Shown piece by piece: positions 18,380 through 27,430 of a DNA stretch of 64,000 nt. Both the position numbers and the translations under genes were made by a program. The stretch spans positions 4,340,001 to 4,404,000 of the forward strand of contig NZ_CP016948.1 of NCBI RefSeq assembly GCF_001642805.2, given 5' to 3'. Position 1 is the stretch's first letter. Each line of letters opens with the position of its first letter. The DNA is from Serratia surfactantfaciens. GTDB taxonomy: Bacteria > Pseudomonadota > Gammaproteobacteria > Enterobacterales > Enterobacteriaceae. The notes under the pieces are model-generated. The model was given only the letters and a program-made list of their open reading frames with translations. It made no database searches and had not been told where the DNA came from.

Positions 18380-19353
18380 ATCCTCAGCAGCCGCTGCTCA
18401 GCGTCATCGTGCCGTTTTATAATAATGAAGCGTTCGTTATCGCTGCGCTGGATTCGTTATTTGCACAGATTAACGACGATATCGAGGTGGTGATCATCGA
18501 CGATGGCTCCACCGACGCTTCCGGCGCGCTGGTCAGCCACTATCTGGCGCAGCGGCGGCATCCGCGCGTGGTCTTTACTTCACAAGCCAACGGCGGCATT
18601 GCGCACGCCCGCAATGTCGGCCTGCAACGGGCCACCGGGCGTTATATCACTTTTCTCGACGGCGACGATCTGCTGAGCGACGACTACCTGGCGATCCTGC
18701 GGCCCTTGCTGACAGCCGGGGAAGATGACCTGATCGACTTCAATTATCAGAAGTTTACCGAACAACCGCCAACCCCGGATAACCGCGCAGTGCAGCCCGT
18801 GGCCTACGACTTTCCACAGTTGGGGCTCGGCTGCCTGCAACCGCTGTTTGCACGCTCGATGTGGCATCTCTGGAGCCGCGTGTATAAACGTACGCTGCTG
18901 GAAGGGGAAACGTTCGAAGACGGCAGGCGCTATGAAGACGTGATTTTCACGCCTTTTCAGTATTTCAAAACCCGCCGCATCGCCCATCTCGACTGCGAAC
19001 TCTATTTCTATCGGGACAACAGCCAAGGCATCACCCGCAATATCAAACCCAAAGATATCGAAGATTTGCTGTTCGCCATGGAGAAAATGCTGCGTTTTGT
19101 GGCGCAGCATCCCGGGGATGAGCCGCTGCGCCGGTTGGCCGCCCTGATGCTGGCCAACTGCTTTTCCGAGGTGAAAAGCATGTCGAAGACGGTATACGGC
19201 TATTATCATTACGCGCCGGCAACGCTGCATATCCTGCATCGCACCGCTGAGATCTGCCGCAACAGCGACGTGCCGAGCAAAAAAGTCCGCCAGATGCGCT
19301 ATGCGCGCGTGGATACCTTTCTTTCGAGACTGCACGGGCGTAAGCCGCACTAA
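18376..19353 (+). CDS. GT2-family glycosyltransferase, LPS core (linkage unassigned)
   Basis: 325 aa GT-A glycosyltransferase. N-terminal LSVIVPFYNNEAFVIAALDS, VVIIDDGSTDASG, HARNVGLQRATGRYITFLDG, then the DxD-type GDDLL metal/nucleotide site and a C-terminal helical region. It starts with GTG overlapping the waaL stop (GTGA), with AGGA upstream. Likely adds an outer-core sugar such as glucose; substrate is not determinable here. Confidence 0.85.
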   Translation: MNPQQPLLSVIVPFYNNEAFVIAALDSLFAQINDDIEVVIIDDGSTDASGALVSHYLAQRRHPRVVFTSQANGGIAHARNVGLQRATGRYITFLDGDDLLSDDYLAILRPLLTAGEDDLIDFNYQKFTEQPPTPDNRAVQPVAYDFPQLGLGCLQPLFARSMWHLWSRVYKRTLLEGETFEDGRRYEDVIFTPFQYFKTRRIAHLDCELYFYRDNSQGITRNIKPKDIEDLLFAMEKMLRFVAQHPGDEPLRRLAALMLANCFSEVKSMSKTVYGYYHYAPATLHILHRTAEICRNSDVPSKKVRQMRYARVDTFLSRLHGRKPH

Positions 19354-19380
19354 CCGCATCGGCCAGGCGGCCGATGCGGT
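19353..19380. terminator. 12-bp hairpin between convergent glycosyltransferase genes
   Basis: Perfect stem ACCGCATCGGCC / GGCCGATGCGGT with AGGC loop, starting in the stop codon of the GT2 gene. No T-run on either side, so termination would not be canonical; it may serve as a barrier between converging transcripts. Confidence 0.5.
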
Positions 19381-19389
19381 GCCGCACCT

Positions 19390-20484
19390 CTAGCGCGCTA
19401 AAGGCACGTGCGCGACCAACTCATCATAAATCCGCTGCGGCTGGATGACTCCCATCGGGCTTTCTGCCTCCAGCGGCATCGTATAGCCGGTACGCGACAC
19501 CTGAATGATGCGGTGCAGTTCAGCATCCTGAATCGGGCCGGTAGAGCGTGAGTCGGCGGTCACGAACAGGCTGATGGTTTTCACTTTCAGCGCCACCGCC
19601 AGATGCAGCGGCCCGGTATCGCCGGTGACCAGAACATGAAAACTGTCGATCAGCGTCAGCAAGCCTTGCAGCCCCGTTTTACCGATCTGGTTATCCACGC
19701 AGGCCTGCGTTTGCGGGCCGATCAGGCTCATAAACTGCTTTGCCTTGCCGTCGTCAAACTGTGCGCCAATGAGTACGATGCGCACATTAGGGTGCTTCGC
19801 CACCAGTTCATCGGCCAGCCGCGCATAGTGCGAAACCGGCCAGCAACGCGACTCTGTTGACGCCCCCAGTTGAAAACCGATGGTAGGATGCTCGCTGCTT
19901 TTGACGCCGCGCTGATAGTCCACGGGAATTTCCATCGTCGGATCGTCGCTGCGGCAACCCAGGATGGAAATCAGCTCCAGTTTGCGGCGCACGAAGTGGC
20001 CGTAATAATGGAAGATGTAGTTGGTCAGCCAAGGCTCCAGCCCGCAAATGCCTGAGCTGTAGTTATCCCTGATAATGTACTTCGCCCCGGCCAGTACGGC
20101 GCTGATGATGTCATAAGGCAGGTGGGAGTGCAGAATCAGCGCCAAATCCGGCCGATGTTCGCGCAGCGATTTCAGCAATGGACGTATCGTCTTGATCTTG
20201 CTGTCCCAATACACCACGCGATCGTAATAACGACCGTTTTCCACCAGCTCGCGGTTTTTCTTGTGCACCACCAGCGTGATGTGGGCGCTGGGGTAGCGTT
20301 CCCTCATCGCCCTCAGCGCCGGCGTGTTGAACATGAAGTCGCCCAACGCCGTGGTGGAATAGATGACGATATTGTCAAACTGTTGGGCGCCGTCAAACGT
20401 CGCCTTGTCCTGAAAACGGCCGTATTTCGCCGTATAGCGGCGCAAGAACCAGTCGGCAACCTTGATTTTCCATTTCTTCGACAT
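19390..20484 (-). CDS. GT9 (heptosyltransferase-like) glycosyltransferase
   Basis: 364 aa GT9-family protein. FDNIVIYSTTALGDFMFNTPALRAM parallels the N-terminal loop of WaaC/WaaF; GFQLGASTESRCWPVSHYA and VTGDTGPLHLAVAL match the ADP-heptose-binding regions. It is additional to WaaC, WaaF and WaaQ, so a further heptose or heptose-like transfer is plausible (inference). It is the second gene of a minus-strand pair behind the wabN-like deacetylase, 8 nt apart, opposite to the flanking core genes. Confidence 0.83.
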   Translation of the reverse strand: MSKKWKIKVADWFLRRYTAKYGRFQDKATFDGAQQFDNIVIYSTTALGDFMFNTPALRAMRERYPSAHITLVVHKKNRELVENGRYYDRVVYWDSKIKTIRPLLKSLREHRPDLALILHSHLPYDIISAVLAGAKYIIRDNYSSGICGLEPWLTNYIFHYYGHFVRRKLELISILGCRSDDPTMEIPVDYQRGVKSSEHPTIGFQLGASTESRCWPVSHYARLADELVAKHPNVRIVLIGAQFDDGKAKQFMSLIGPQTQACVDNQIGKTGLQGLLTLIDSFHVLVTGDTGPLHLAVALKVKTISLFVTADSRSTGPIQDAELHRIIQVSRTGYTMPLEAESPMGVIQPQRIYDELVAHVPLAR

Positions 20485-20492
20485 GTGAGTTC

Positions 20493-21449
20493 TTAGTTCG
20501 CTTTAAGTTGATAATACTCGGCCAGCGTCATGCCCACCGTACGCTGCTGCAGCCAGTCAAACAGCTGTTCCAGATCGCGGTACAGCACTTCGATATCCTG
20601 CTCGGTCTTGAACGTCGGGCTGCCGCCCGGCATAAATTCGGAGGAGTGCAGCATAAATTCGACGTAGTCATGCCCCTGCGCCAGCGACGCCTCAGCCACG
20701 CCTATCATCTTGTCCACATTGCCGCCGCTCGGGCGCAGCCAGTTGACGGATGGCGAGCGCCGCTTGCCGCGCAGCCGGTCATACCCCTGCTTGAACGCAT
20801 TCATCAGCGCCGAGTGCTTGTACTGAATGCTCATCGGCACTTCCAGCAGCGACGAAGCGCCCGGTTTGGCGATGTTCTGCGGATCGATGAAATAGGCCTG
20901 CGACGGGAAGCGGCTGTAATCCGTGCCGCCGTTGCCCCGCGGATTGCCCGGCGAAAACTGCCAGTTGACCCGCGGCGTGACCGAGCAGTCCACCTGATAA
21001 CCGTATTCCAGCAGCAGCGAGGCATAGTATTCGTTGAACGCCCAGCGGCCGGCGCGATGGCTGAGCATCTTGGTCTGGAAAGCGTCTTCCAGCAGCTTGG
21101 TCATGTGATCGACCTTGGCGCGGATCTGATCGGCGGGATACTCGATCAAATAAGGTTTGTGGCGCCAGTCGTCGTCGGTCAGCGGCGTCAGCGGCGGGCT
21201 GTTCCAGGCGTGCAGGTGCATCCCCACCTCGCCGGCGTCGCGGGCGATCACGTCGCGCGCAAACTCGACGTAAGCCGGGTCCATCGCCATTTCATAGTTG
21301 GTGAGATAAACCGGTTTGAAGGCGTATTTTTCGCACAGCGCCTGAAAGCGCGGCAAGAAACGCGTGTTTTCGGTCGCGATGCGATCGTGGTTTTGCCACA
21401 GATTATCGCCTTCGGTATCAATGGTGATGAGAAACGCCGGTTTAGTCAT
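20493..21449 (-). CDS. wabN: Polysaccharide deacetylase-type protein, WabN-like
   Basis: 318 aa. NodB/deacetylase-type metal site: ITIDTEGD at the N-terminus, VGMHLHAWNSPP, and the SHRAGRW arginine motif. In Klebsiella, WabN deacetylates the GlcNAc placed on core GalA, which fits the wabG and wabH homologues next door; the assignment is by family and context. Start taken at the ATG giving MTKPAFLITIDTEGD rather than upstream codons. Divergent from waaQ over 210 nt. Confidence 0.8.
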   Translation of the reverse strand: MTKPAFLITIDTEGDNLWQNHDRIATENTRFLPRFQALCEKYAFKPVYLTNYEMAMDPAYVEFARDVIARDAGEVGMHLHAWNSPPLTPLTDDDWRHKPYLIEYPADQIRAKVDHMTKLLEDAFQTKMLSHRAGRWAFNEYYASLLLEYGYQVDCSVTPRVNWQFSPGNPRGNGGTDYSRFPSQAYFIDPQNIAKPGASSLLEVPMSIQYKHSALMNAFKQGYDRLRGKRRSPSVNWLRPSGGNVDKMIGVAEASLAQGHDYVEFMLHSSEFMPGGSPTFKTEQDIEVLYRDLEQLFDWLQQRTVGMTLAEYYQLKAN

Positions 21450-21659
21450 GAATATCGAGCCTGATATCAACAGAATGCACTATGTTACGCAGGCCGTTTC
21501 GCCAGGGCAAACGACTTTGCTGCCTGGTTTGGACAACGTTGAGACGCATTCGTCCCCGACCCGGCGATTTTTTTGCCGCTCGGCAAGAAAACCGTGCAAC
21601 AGTAGCCACATGCGATCGGGTCATTTAGAATCAAAGATTGGTTTCCCAGAAAGCGACTC

Positions 21660-22742
21660 ATGATGAACGACGCGCCAGCCCTAACTTCCGCCCCATCCGT
21701 ACAGCGTATTCTGATCATAAAACTGCGCCACCACGGCGATATGCTGCTGGTCACGCCGGTCATCAACAGCCTGCGGCAAAACTACCCGCAGGCGCAGATC
21801 GATGTGCTGCTGTATCAGGAAACGCGGGAGATGCTGGCCAGTAATCCGGAGCTGTCGACCCTGTTCGCCATCGATCGTCAATGGAAAAAGCAGGGCACCC
21901 GCGCACACCTGGGGCACGAACTGGCGCTGCTGCGCCGCCTGAAAGCGCAGCGCTACGATCTGGTGGTCAACCTGGCCGATCAGTGGCGCAGCGCCATCCT
22001 CACGCGCCTGACCGGCGCGCGCATCCGTCTGGGCTTCGATTTTCCCAAACGCCGCGGCTTCGTGTGGCGCCACTGTCACACGCAGCTGGTACCGGTAGAC
22101 AATCACGCCCGCCTGCATACCGTCGAACAGAATCTCTCATTGCTGGCACCGCTGAACCTGCCCGCGCTCAATGAACGTGTGACCATGAGTTATGATCCAA
22201 AGGATTGGCAGGCTTGTGAGCAACTGTTGCAGAAACAGGGTGTCGCCGGCGGTTATATTGTGGTGCAGCCTACGTCGCGCTGGTTCTTCAAATGTTGGAG
22301 CGAAGAGAAGATGGCCGCCACCCTCACCGCCTTACAGGCGGACGGCCACCAGTTGGTGATCACCTCCGGCCCTGACGCCAGAGAAAAAGCCATGGTGGAG
22401 CGCATTTTGGCGCTCAGCCCGCCGCAGGGCGTGATCTCGTTGGCCGGGCAACTGACGCTGCGCCAATTGGCCGCCTTAATCGATCACGCCAAACTGTTTA
22501 TCGGCGTGGATTCGGTGCCGATGCACATGGCCGCTGCGCTGCAAACGCCATGCATAGCGCTGTTCGGCCCTTCCAAGCTGACCTTCTGGCGGCCATGGCA
22601 GGCTACCGGCGCCGTGATCTGGGCCGGTGACTTCGGTGAACTGCCCGATCCGGACGCCATCGATACCGGCACCGACGAACGGTATCTCGACCTTATTCCT
22701 ACAGACGCGGTGATTGCAGCCGCGCGGAGCACGCTGGCATGA
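21660..22742 (+). CDS. waaQ: LPS heptosyltransferase III WaaQ
   Basis: GT9 enzyme adding HepIII to HepII of the inner core. 360 aa. Motifs: ILIIKLRHHGDMLLVTPVIN at the N-terminus, VQPTSRWFFKCWSEEKMA, and GVDSVPMHMAAALQTPCIA, which are characteristic of WaaQ rather than WaaC/F. Two adjacent ATG codons (21660, 21663) are possible starts. First gene of waaQ-wabG-wabH; overlaps wabG by 4 nt. I see no JUMPstart/ops element in the 210-nt upstream gap. Confidence 0.92.
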   Translation: MMNDAPALTSAPSVQRILIIKLRHHGDMLLVTPVINSLRQNYPQAQIDVLLYQETREMLASNPELSTLFAIDRQWKKQGTRAHLGHELALLRRLKAQRYDLVVNLADQWRSAILTRLTGARIRLGFDFPKRRGFVWRHCHTQLVPVDNHARLHTVEQNLSLLAPLNLPALNERVTMSYDPKDWQACEQLLQKQGVAGGYIVVQPTSRWFFKCWSEEKMAATLTALQADGHQLVITSGPDAREKAMVERILALSPPQGVISLAGQLTLRQLAALIDHAKLFIGVDSVPMHMAAALQTPCIALFGPSKLTFWRPWQATGAVIWAGDFGELPDPDAIDTGTDERYLDLIPTDAVIAAARSTLA

Positions 22743-23866
22743 AAGCATTTCGTTTGGCGATCGTTCGCCAAAAATACCGCCCGGACGGCGGAGCCGAACG
22801 TTTCGTTTCCCGCGCCCTGGAGGCGCTGGAGCAACAGGATCTCGATCTGAACGTCATCACTCGCGAATGGCAGGGTGACGCCAATCCCAACTGGCACATC
22901 CACCTGTGCAACCCGTTAAAGCTCGGCCGCATCAGCCGCGAACGGGGGTTCGCCGTGGCGGCCAGGGCGCTGTGGCAGAAAGAGCGCTTCGATTTAGTAC
23001 AAAGCCACGAGCGCATTCCCGGCTGCGACATCTACCGCGCCGGCGACGGCGTACATCGCCGCTGGCTGCTGCAACGCGCGCGTCTGCTGCCGGAATGGCG
23101 GCGCAAATGGCTGTTTTCAAACCGCTATCACCGCTACGTGATGTGCGCCGAACGCGCCATGTACGCTGCGCCAGAGCTGAAAGCCGTCATCTGCAACGCC
23201 GAGATGATCAAGCAGGAGATCATCGCCGACTTTGGCGTGCCCGCCGACAAGATCACGGTGATCTATAACGCCATCGACAATCAGAAATTCCCGCCCGCCG
23301 ACGAGGCCCTGCGCCGCGGCCTGCGCGAACAATATCAGATCCCGCAACAGGCGCACTGCCTGATCTTTGTCGGCTCCGGTTTCGAGCGTAAAGGGCTGGC
23401 CGCCGCCATCCGCGCCGTGGCGGCGACCGACAGCCATCTCATGGTGGTCGGCAAAGACAAGGCCGAAAAACGCTACCGTGCGTTGGCGCAGTCGCTGGGC
23501 TGCAGCGATCGCATTCACTTTATGGGCGTGCAGAAGCAGACCTTGCCGTTCTACCAGGCGGCGGACGCGCTGCTGCTGCCGACGCTGTACGATCCGTTCC
23601 CCAACGTGATTTTGGAAGCGATGTCATGCGGCCTGCCGGTTGTCACCAGCACCACCTGCGGTGGCGCCGAATTTATCACCCCTGGCGAAAACGGCTTCGT
23701 CACCGATGCGCTCGACGTGCCGGCCATCACGGAGGCTATCCGCGCGCTGCCGCGCCAAGCGCTGGGATCATCCATGGGCGAAGCGGCGAGATTGCGCATT
23801 ATGACGGCTACGCCGGCGCATCTCTCCGAACAGCTGATTTCTCTCTATAACCGGTTACTGGACTAG
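22739..23866 (+). CDS. wabG: Core galacturonosyltransferase WabG-like (GT4)
   Basis: 375 aa GT4 protein of the WaaG/WabG family. N-terminus FRLAIVRQKYRPDGGAERFV, acceptor region QSHERIPGCDIYRAGDGVHR, and donor site LFVG-type IFVGSGFERKGLAAAIRAV with DPFPNVILEAMSCGLPVV. Recalled similarity to Klebsiella WabG, which adds GalA to HepII, is very high along the whole length. ATGA overlap with waaQ. Contrast with E. coli, where WaaG adds glucose. Confidence 0.87.
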   Translation: MKAFRLAIVRQKYRPDGGAERFVSRALEALEQQDLDLNVITREWQGDANPNWHIHLCNPLKLGRISRERGFAVAARALWQKERFDLVQSHERIPGCDIYRAGDGVHRRWLLQRARLLPEWRRKWLFSNRYHRYVMCAERAMYAAPELKAVICNAEMIKQEIIADFGVPADKITVIYNAIDNQKFPPADEALRRGLREQYQIPQQAHCLIFVGSGFERKGLAAAIRAVAATDSHLMVVGKDKAEKRYRALAQSLGCSDRIHFMGVQKQTLPFYQAADALLLPTLYDPFPNVILEAMSCGLPVVTSTTCGGAEFITPGENGFVTDALDVPAITEAIRALPRQALGSSMGEAARLRIMTATPAHLSEQLISLYNRLLD

Positions 23867-23868
23867 CT

Positions 23869-24969
23869 ATGCGTATTCTGATGATCATCGACGGCCTGCC
23901 GGGAGGCGGCGCGGAAAAAGTGGTGCTGACCCTGTGTCAGGGTATGCAGCAACAGGGGCATGACGTCAGCCTTATCTCGCTGCGCGACGTCTGCAATTAC
24001 CCTATCCCGTCAGGCATTGATTATCAGGTGGTGGCCGATCGCAGCCGTGCCCCCTGGCGCAAGCTGACCGAGCTGTCGCGCCGCGCCGCTGCGCTGGATC
24101 GGGCGATAGCCGAACACGAACGCCAACACGGCGCGTTCGATCTGGTGTTCTCCAACCTGCATAAAACCGATCGCATCGTCAGCCGCAGCAAGCGGTTGGC
24201 CACGGATCGTCTGTGGTTCTGCATTCACGGCATTCTCTCCACCTCCTACCTCGGCCACCGCAAGGGCCTGGACCGCTGGCTGAAGCAGCGCAAAATCGCC
24301 AACGTTTACCAGGGGAGAAATATCGTCGCCGTTTCACAGGCGGTCGGCGACGATCTGCAGCAGAACTTGCCGATCCGCCCGCGCCGGCTGGCGGTCATCA
24401 ACAACCCGTTCGACATCGACGCCATCCAGCAACAGGCCGCGGTGCCTTGCGAACTGGCCGGCCAGGACTATTTGGTGCATGTCGGCCGTTTTCACCCCGC
24501 AAAGCGGCATGACCGGCTGCTGAAAGCCTATGCGCAGTCCGGCATTCAGGCGCCATTGGCCTTGATCGGTACCGGAGACGACGCCAGAGTCGCCGACGCC
24601 AAACGCCTGGCGGCGGAGCTAGGCATCGCAGAACGCGTGCTGTTTCTCGGTTTTCAGGCCAATCCCTACCCGTTTATTCGCCATGCCTCACTGCTGGTGC
24701 TCAGCTCCGACAGCGAAGGGTTCGGTAACGTGCTGGTAGAATCGCTGCTGTGCGGCACGCCGGTGGTCAGCACCCGTTGTCCGGGTGGCCCTGCGGAAAT
24801 TCTGGAAAAAGCCGGAATGGCTAACGCGCTGGCGGAATTAAGCGAAGCGTCGCTGGCAGCAAAAATGGCGGAAATTTACGCCAAGCCGCCGCAGATAAAT
24901 CAACAGCAATTGCTGAGCTATGGGCTGGAACCTATTTGCCGCCAATATCTGGAACTGAAAAAACAATAA
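23869..24969 (+). CDS. wabH: Core N-acetylglucosaminyltransferase WabH-like (GT4)
   Basis: 366 aa GT4 protein. MRILMIIDGLPGGGAEKVVL opens the acceptor domain; YLVHVGRFHPAKRHDRLLKA and SDSEGFGNVLVESLLCGTPV form the donor domain with EX7E. It lies directly downstream of wabG, as wabH does in Klebsiella, where it transfers GlcNAc to GalA; assignment by family plus order. The presence of a deacetylase (wabN-like) nearby supports a GlcN-containing core. Confidence 0.8.
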   Translation: MRILMIIDGLPGGGAEKVVLTLCQGMQQQGHDVSLISLRDVCNYPIPSGIDYQVVADRSRAPWRKLTELSRRAAALDRAIAEHERQHGAFDLVFSNLHKTDRIVSRSKRLATDRLWFCIHGILSTSYLGHRKGLDRWLKQRKIANVYQGRNIVAVSQAVGDDLQQNLPIRPRRLAVINNPFDIDAIQQQAAVPCELAGQDYLVHVGRFHPAKRHDRLLKAYAQSGIQAPLALIGTGDDARVADAKRLAAELGIAERVLFLGFQANPYPFIRHASLLVLSSDSEGFGNVLVESLLCGTPVVSTRCPGGPAEILEKAGMANALAELSEASLAAKMAEIYAKPPQINQQQLLSYGLEPICRQYLELKKQ

Positions 24970-24979
24970 TAAAGAAATA

Positions 24980-25010
24980 AATAAGGCAGGAGACGCCTGC
25001 CTTATTTTCT
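24980..25010. terminator. Bidirectional terminator after wabH
   Basis: 11-bp stem AATAAGGCAGG / CCTGCCTTATT with a 5-nt loop between convergent wabH and the GT9 gene; T-rich sequence follows on both strands (TTCT on plus, TATTTCT on minus). Confidence 0.8.
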
Positions 25011-25013
25011 TCG

Positions 25014-26027
25014 CTAGTTGAGCGCCTGCATTTTCTGCCAAACTTCATCGACAGAAACATCTTCACAGTGCCCAGACTCACTTTGCAAAATATGATGACG
25101 ACCGGTCCATGGATGCCAAGACGCTTTATCGGTATCGCCAAAGAACACCACCATATCCTTATTCAACGCAGCGGCAAGATGCATCTGCCCGCCGTCGCTG
25201 CACAGCACCCGAACGCATAAATCAAACCCGCCCAACAGCTCACGTACCGAGGCCGTCGGATAAAGCGCGACGCGTTCGTTTTGGCATAGCGCCAACAGCT
25301 GTTCTGCGCGCTGCTGGTCGCCGATGTCGTCCGGCGCCAGCGTACCCTGCGGCGACCAGAAAATCAGCACGCCGGTGTGGGGATCGGCAGTCAGACGGTT
25401 GATGATTTCGGCATAGCGCTCAACCGGCCAGCGCCTTTTCGGGCTGCGGCTGCTGATATGCACGGCGCAGACTCGTTCGACCGGCGGCAGACGTTCCAGC
25501 AACCGCTGCGCCGCCAGCTGCCGCTCTTCCGGCGTCAGAAACACCCGCACCGGAGGGATTGGAATGGATTTATCGGTGATCGCCGATAAATAGCTGTAGG
25601 TATGTTCGACCTGATGGAGGCCGCGGAAATCGTCCTTGCGAAACGGGCGATCAATATCTTTCGTGCCCAAATCGGCGCCGATAATATGGGTTGCGCCGGC
25701 CATTTTCGCTAAACGCAGGCTGTATTTGCAAGGTACCGGATTGGCCAGAATGACCGCATCGAACTTTATTTTGCGCAGCTTCAGGAAGATCATCAGACGT
25801 TCGAAATAAACGCCCAACGTCGTTTCATTTTTCGCCTTATGCTTGGCCTTTTTATAGACAAAAACTTTCTCGAGATGAGGGTTGTTTTTAACAACGTCCT
25901 GGCTGACTTTATTGATCAGCAGATAAACTTTAGCGTCTGGATAGGCAATTTTCACCCCTTCGATCAGAGGCGTGGTGCAAACAAGATCGCCGATGTTATC
26001 GCGGCGAATAATTAAAATATTCTTCAT
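25014..26027 (-). CDS. GT9 (heptosyltransferase-like) glycosyltransferase, mosaic base composition
   Basis: 337 aa GT9 protein. MKNILIIRRDNIGDLVCTTP carries the family's N-terminal loop; AVHISSRSPKRRWPVERYA and VLCSDGGQMHLAAALNKD match the ADP-heptose site. The coding 5' half (about 25700-26027) is visibly AT-richer than its neighbours (roughly 40% G+C over 25861-25920 by my count), unlike the GC-rich 3' half, which suggests acquisition or recombination. ATG at 26027 is preferred over an upstream TTG. It sits inverted between wabH and waaA. Acceptor unknown. Confidence 0.83.
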   Translation of the reverse strand: MKNILIIRRDNIGDLVCTTPLIEGVKIAYPDAKVYLLINKVSQDVVKNNPHLEKVFVYKKAKHKAKNETTLGVYFERLMIFLKLRKIKFDAVILANPVPCKYSLRLAKMAGATHIIGADLGTKDIDRPFRKDDFRGLHQVEHTYSYLSAITDKSIPIPPVRVFLTPEERQLAAQRLLERLPPVERVCAVHISSRSPKRRWPVERYAEIINRLTADPHTGVLIFWSPQGTLAPDDIGDQQRAEQLLALCQNERVALYPTASVRELLGGFDLCVRVLCSDGGQMHLAAALNKDMVVFFGDTDKASWHPWTGRHHILQSESGHCEDVSVDEVWQKMQALN

Positions 26028-26152
26028 TCCGAGCCTATCGGCGAAATCGCTCGCCGGTTGTCTGAAACTGACACCCAAGGTTACCAAATTAGCGCCTTTC
26101 CCTTCCAGTTATGGTACTATTCCGAATAACCCATATAAATGAAATTGATAGA

Positions 26153-27430
26153 ATGTTGCTGCGTTTATATCAGGTACTACTCTACCTCATCCAACCCCTG
26201 ATCTGGCTCCGCTTACTGCTGCGCAGCCGCAAAGCTCCAGCCTACCGTAAACGCTGGGCGGAACGCTATGGCTTCTGCGCCGGGAAAGTCGTGCCAGGCG
26301 GCATCATGCTGCATTCCGTCTCCGTCGGCGAAACGCTGGCGGCCATCCCGCTGGTGCGGGCACTACGCCACCGTTACCCCGCTTTGCCGATAACTGTGAC
26401 CACAATGACCCCAACAGGTTCAGAACGCGTCCAGTCCGCTTTCGGCAAAGACGTGCATCATGTCTATCTGCCCTACGATCTGCCCGGTTCCATGAACCGC
26501 TTCCTCGACCAGGTGAATCCCAAGCTGGTGATCATTATGGAAACCGAGCTATGGCCTAACCTGATCAACGCGCTGCATCAGCGGCAGATCCCCCTGGTGA
26601 TCGCCAATGCACGTCTGTCGGCACGCTCCGCCGCTGGCTATAAGAAAATTGGCGGGTTCATGCGCGATATGCTGCGCCGCATTACGCTGATCGCCGCACA
26701 GAACCAGGAAGACGGCGATCGGTTTATCGAACTGGGCCTGAAACGCTCTCAGCTGGCCGTCACCGGCAGCCTGAAATTCGATATCTCCGTCACCCCGGAG
26801 CTGGCCGCCCGCGCCGTTACGCTGCGCCGCCAATGGGCGCCGCGCCGCCCGGTGTGGATCGCCACCAGCACCCATGAGGGTGAAGAAACCATCCTGCTGG
26901 AAGCGCATCGCAAACTGCTGGAAAAACACCCCGACCTGCTGCTGATCCTGGTGCCGCGTCACCCGGAACGCTTCCCGACCGCCAAAGAGCTGGTGCAGAA
27001 AGCCGGCTTCAGCTACACCCTGCGCAGCAGCGGCGAAATCCCATCCGGCAGCACTCAGGTAGTGATCGGCGATACCATGGGCGAGCTGATGCTGCTGTAC
27101 GGCATCGCCGATCTGGCCTTTGTCGGCGGCAGCCTGGTGGAACGTGGCGGGCACAACCCGCTGGAAGCTGCCGCGCACGCCATCCCGGTGCTGATGGGCC
27201 CGCACACCTTCAACTTTAAAGACATTTGCGCCAAGCTTTCGCAGGCCGAAGGCCTGATCACCGTGACCGATGTCGATTCGCTGGTGAAGGAAGTGGAAAC
27301 CCTGCTGACCGACGAAGACTACCGCCGCTACTACGGCCGCCATGCGGTGGAAGTGTTGTATCAGAATCAGGGAGCGTTGCAGCGCCTGCTGCAGCTGCTG
27401 GAACCGCACCTGCCGCCCCGGAGTCACTGA
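26153..27430 (+). CDS. waaA: Kdo transferase WaaA (KdtA)
   Basis: Bifunctional transferase that adds two Kdo residues from CMP-Kdo to the lipid A precursor; essential and membrane-associated. 425 aa, the E. coli length. N-terminal anchor (LLYLIQPLIWLRLLL), catalytic-Glu region MLHSVSVGETLAAIPLVRAL, WIATSTHEGEE, and donor site GGSLVERGGHNPLEAAAHA. ATG at 26153 gives the family N-terminus; the frame extends to 26111. The waaE start abuts its stop codon. Confidence 0.97.
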   Translation: MLLRLYQVLLYLIQPLIWLRLLLRSRKAPAYRKRWAERYGFCAGKVVPGGIMLHSVSVGETLAAIPLVRALRHRYPALPITVTTMTPTGSERVQSAFGKDVHHVYLPYDLPGSMNRFLDQVNPKLVIIMETELWPNLINALHQRQIPLVIANARLSARSAAGYKKIGGFMRDMLRRITLIAAQNQEDGDRFIELGLKRSQLAVTGSLKFDISVTPELAARAVTLRRQWAPRRPVWIATSTHEGEETILLEAHRKLLEKHPDLLLILVPRHPERFPTAKELVQKAGFSYTLRSSGEIPSGSTQVVIGDTMGELMLLYGIADLAFVGGSLVERGGHNPLEAAAHAIPVLMGPHTFNFKDICAKLSQAEGLITVTDVDSLVKEVETLLTDEDYRRYYGRHAVEVLYQNQGALQRLLQLLEPHLPPRSH

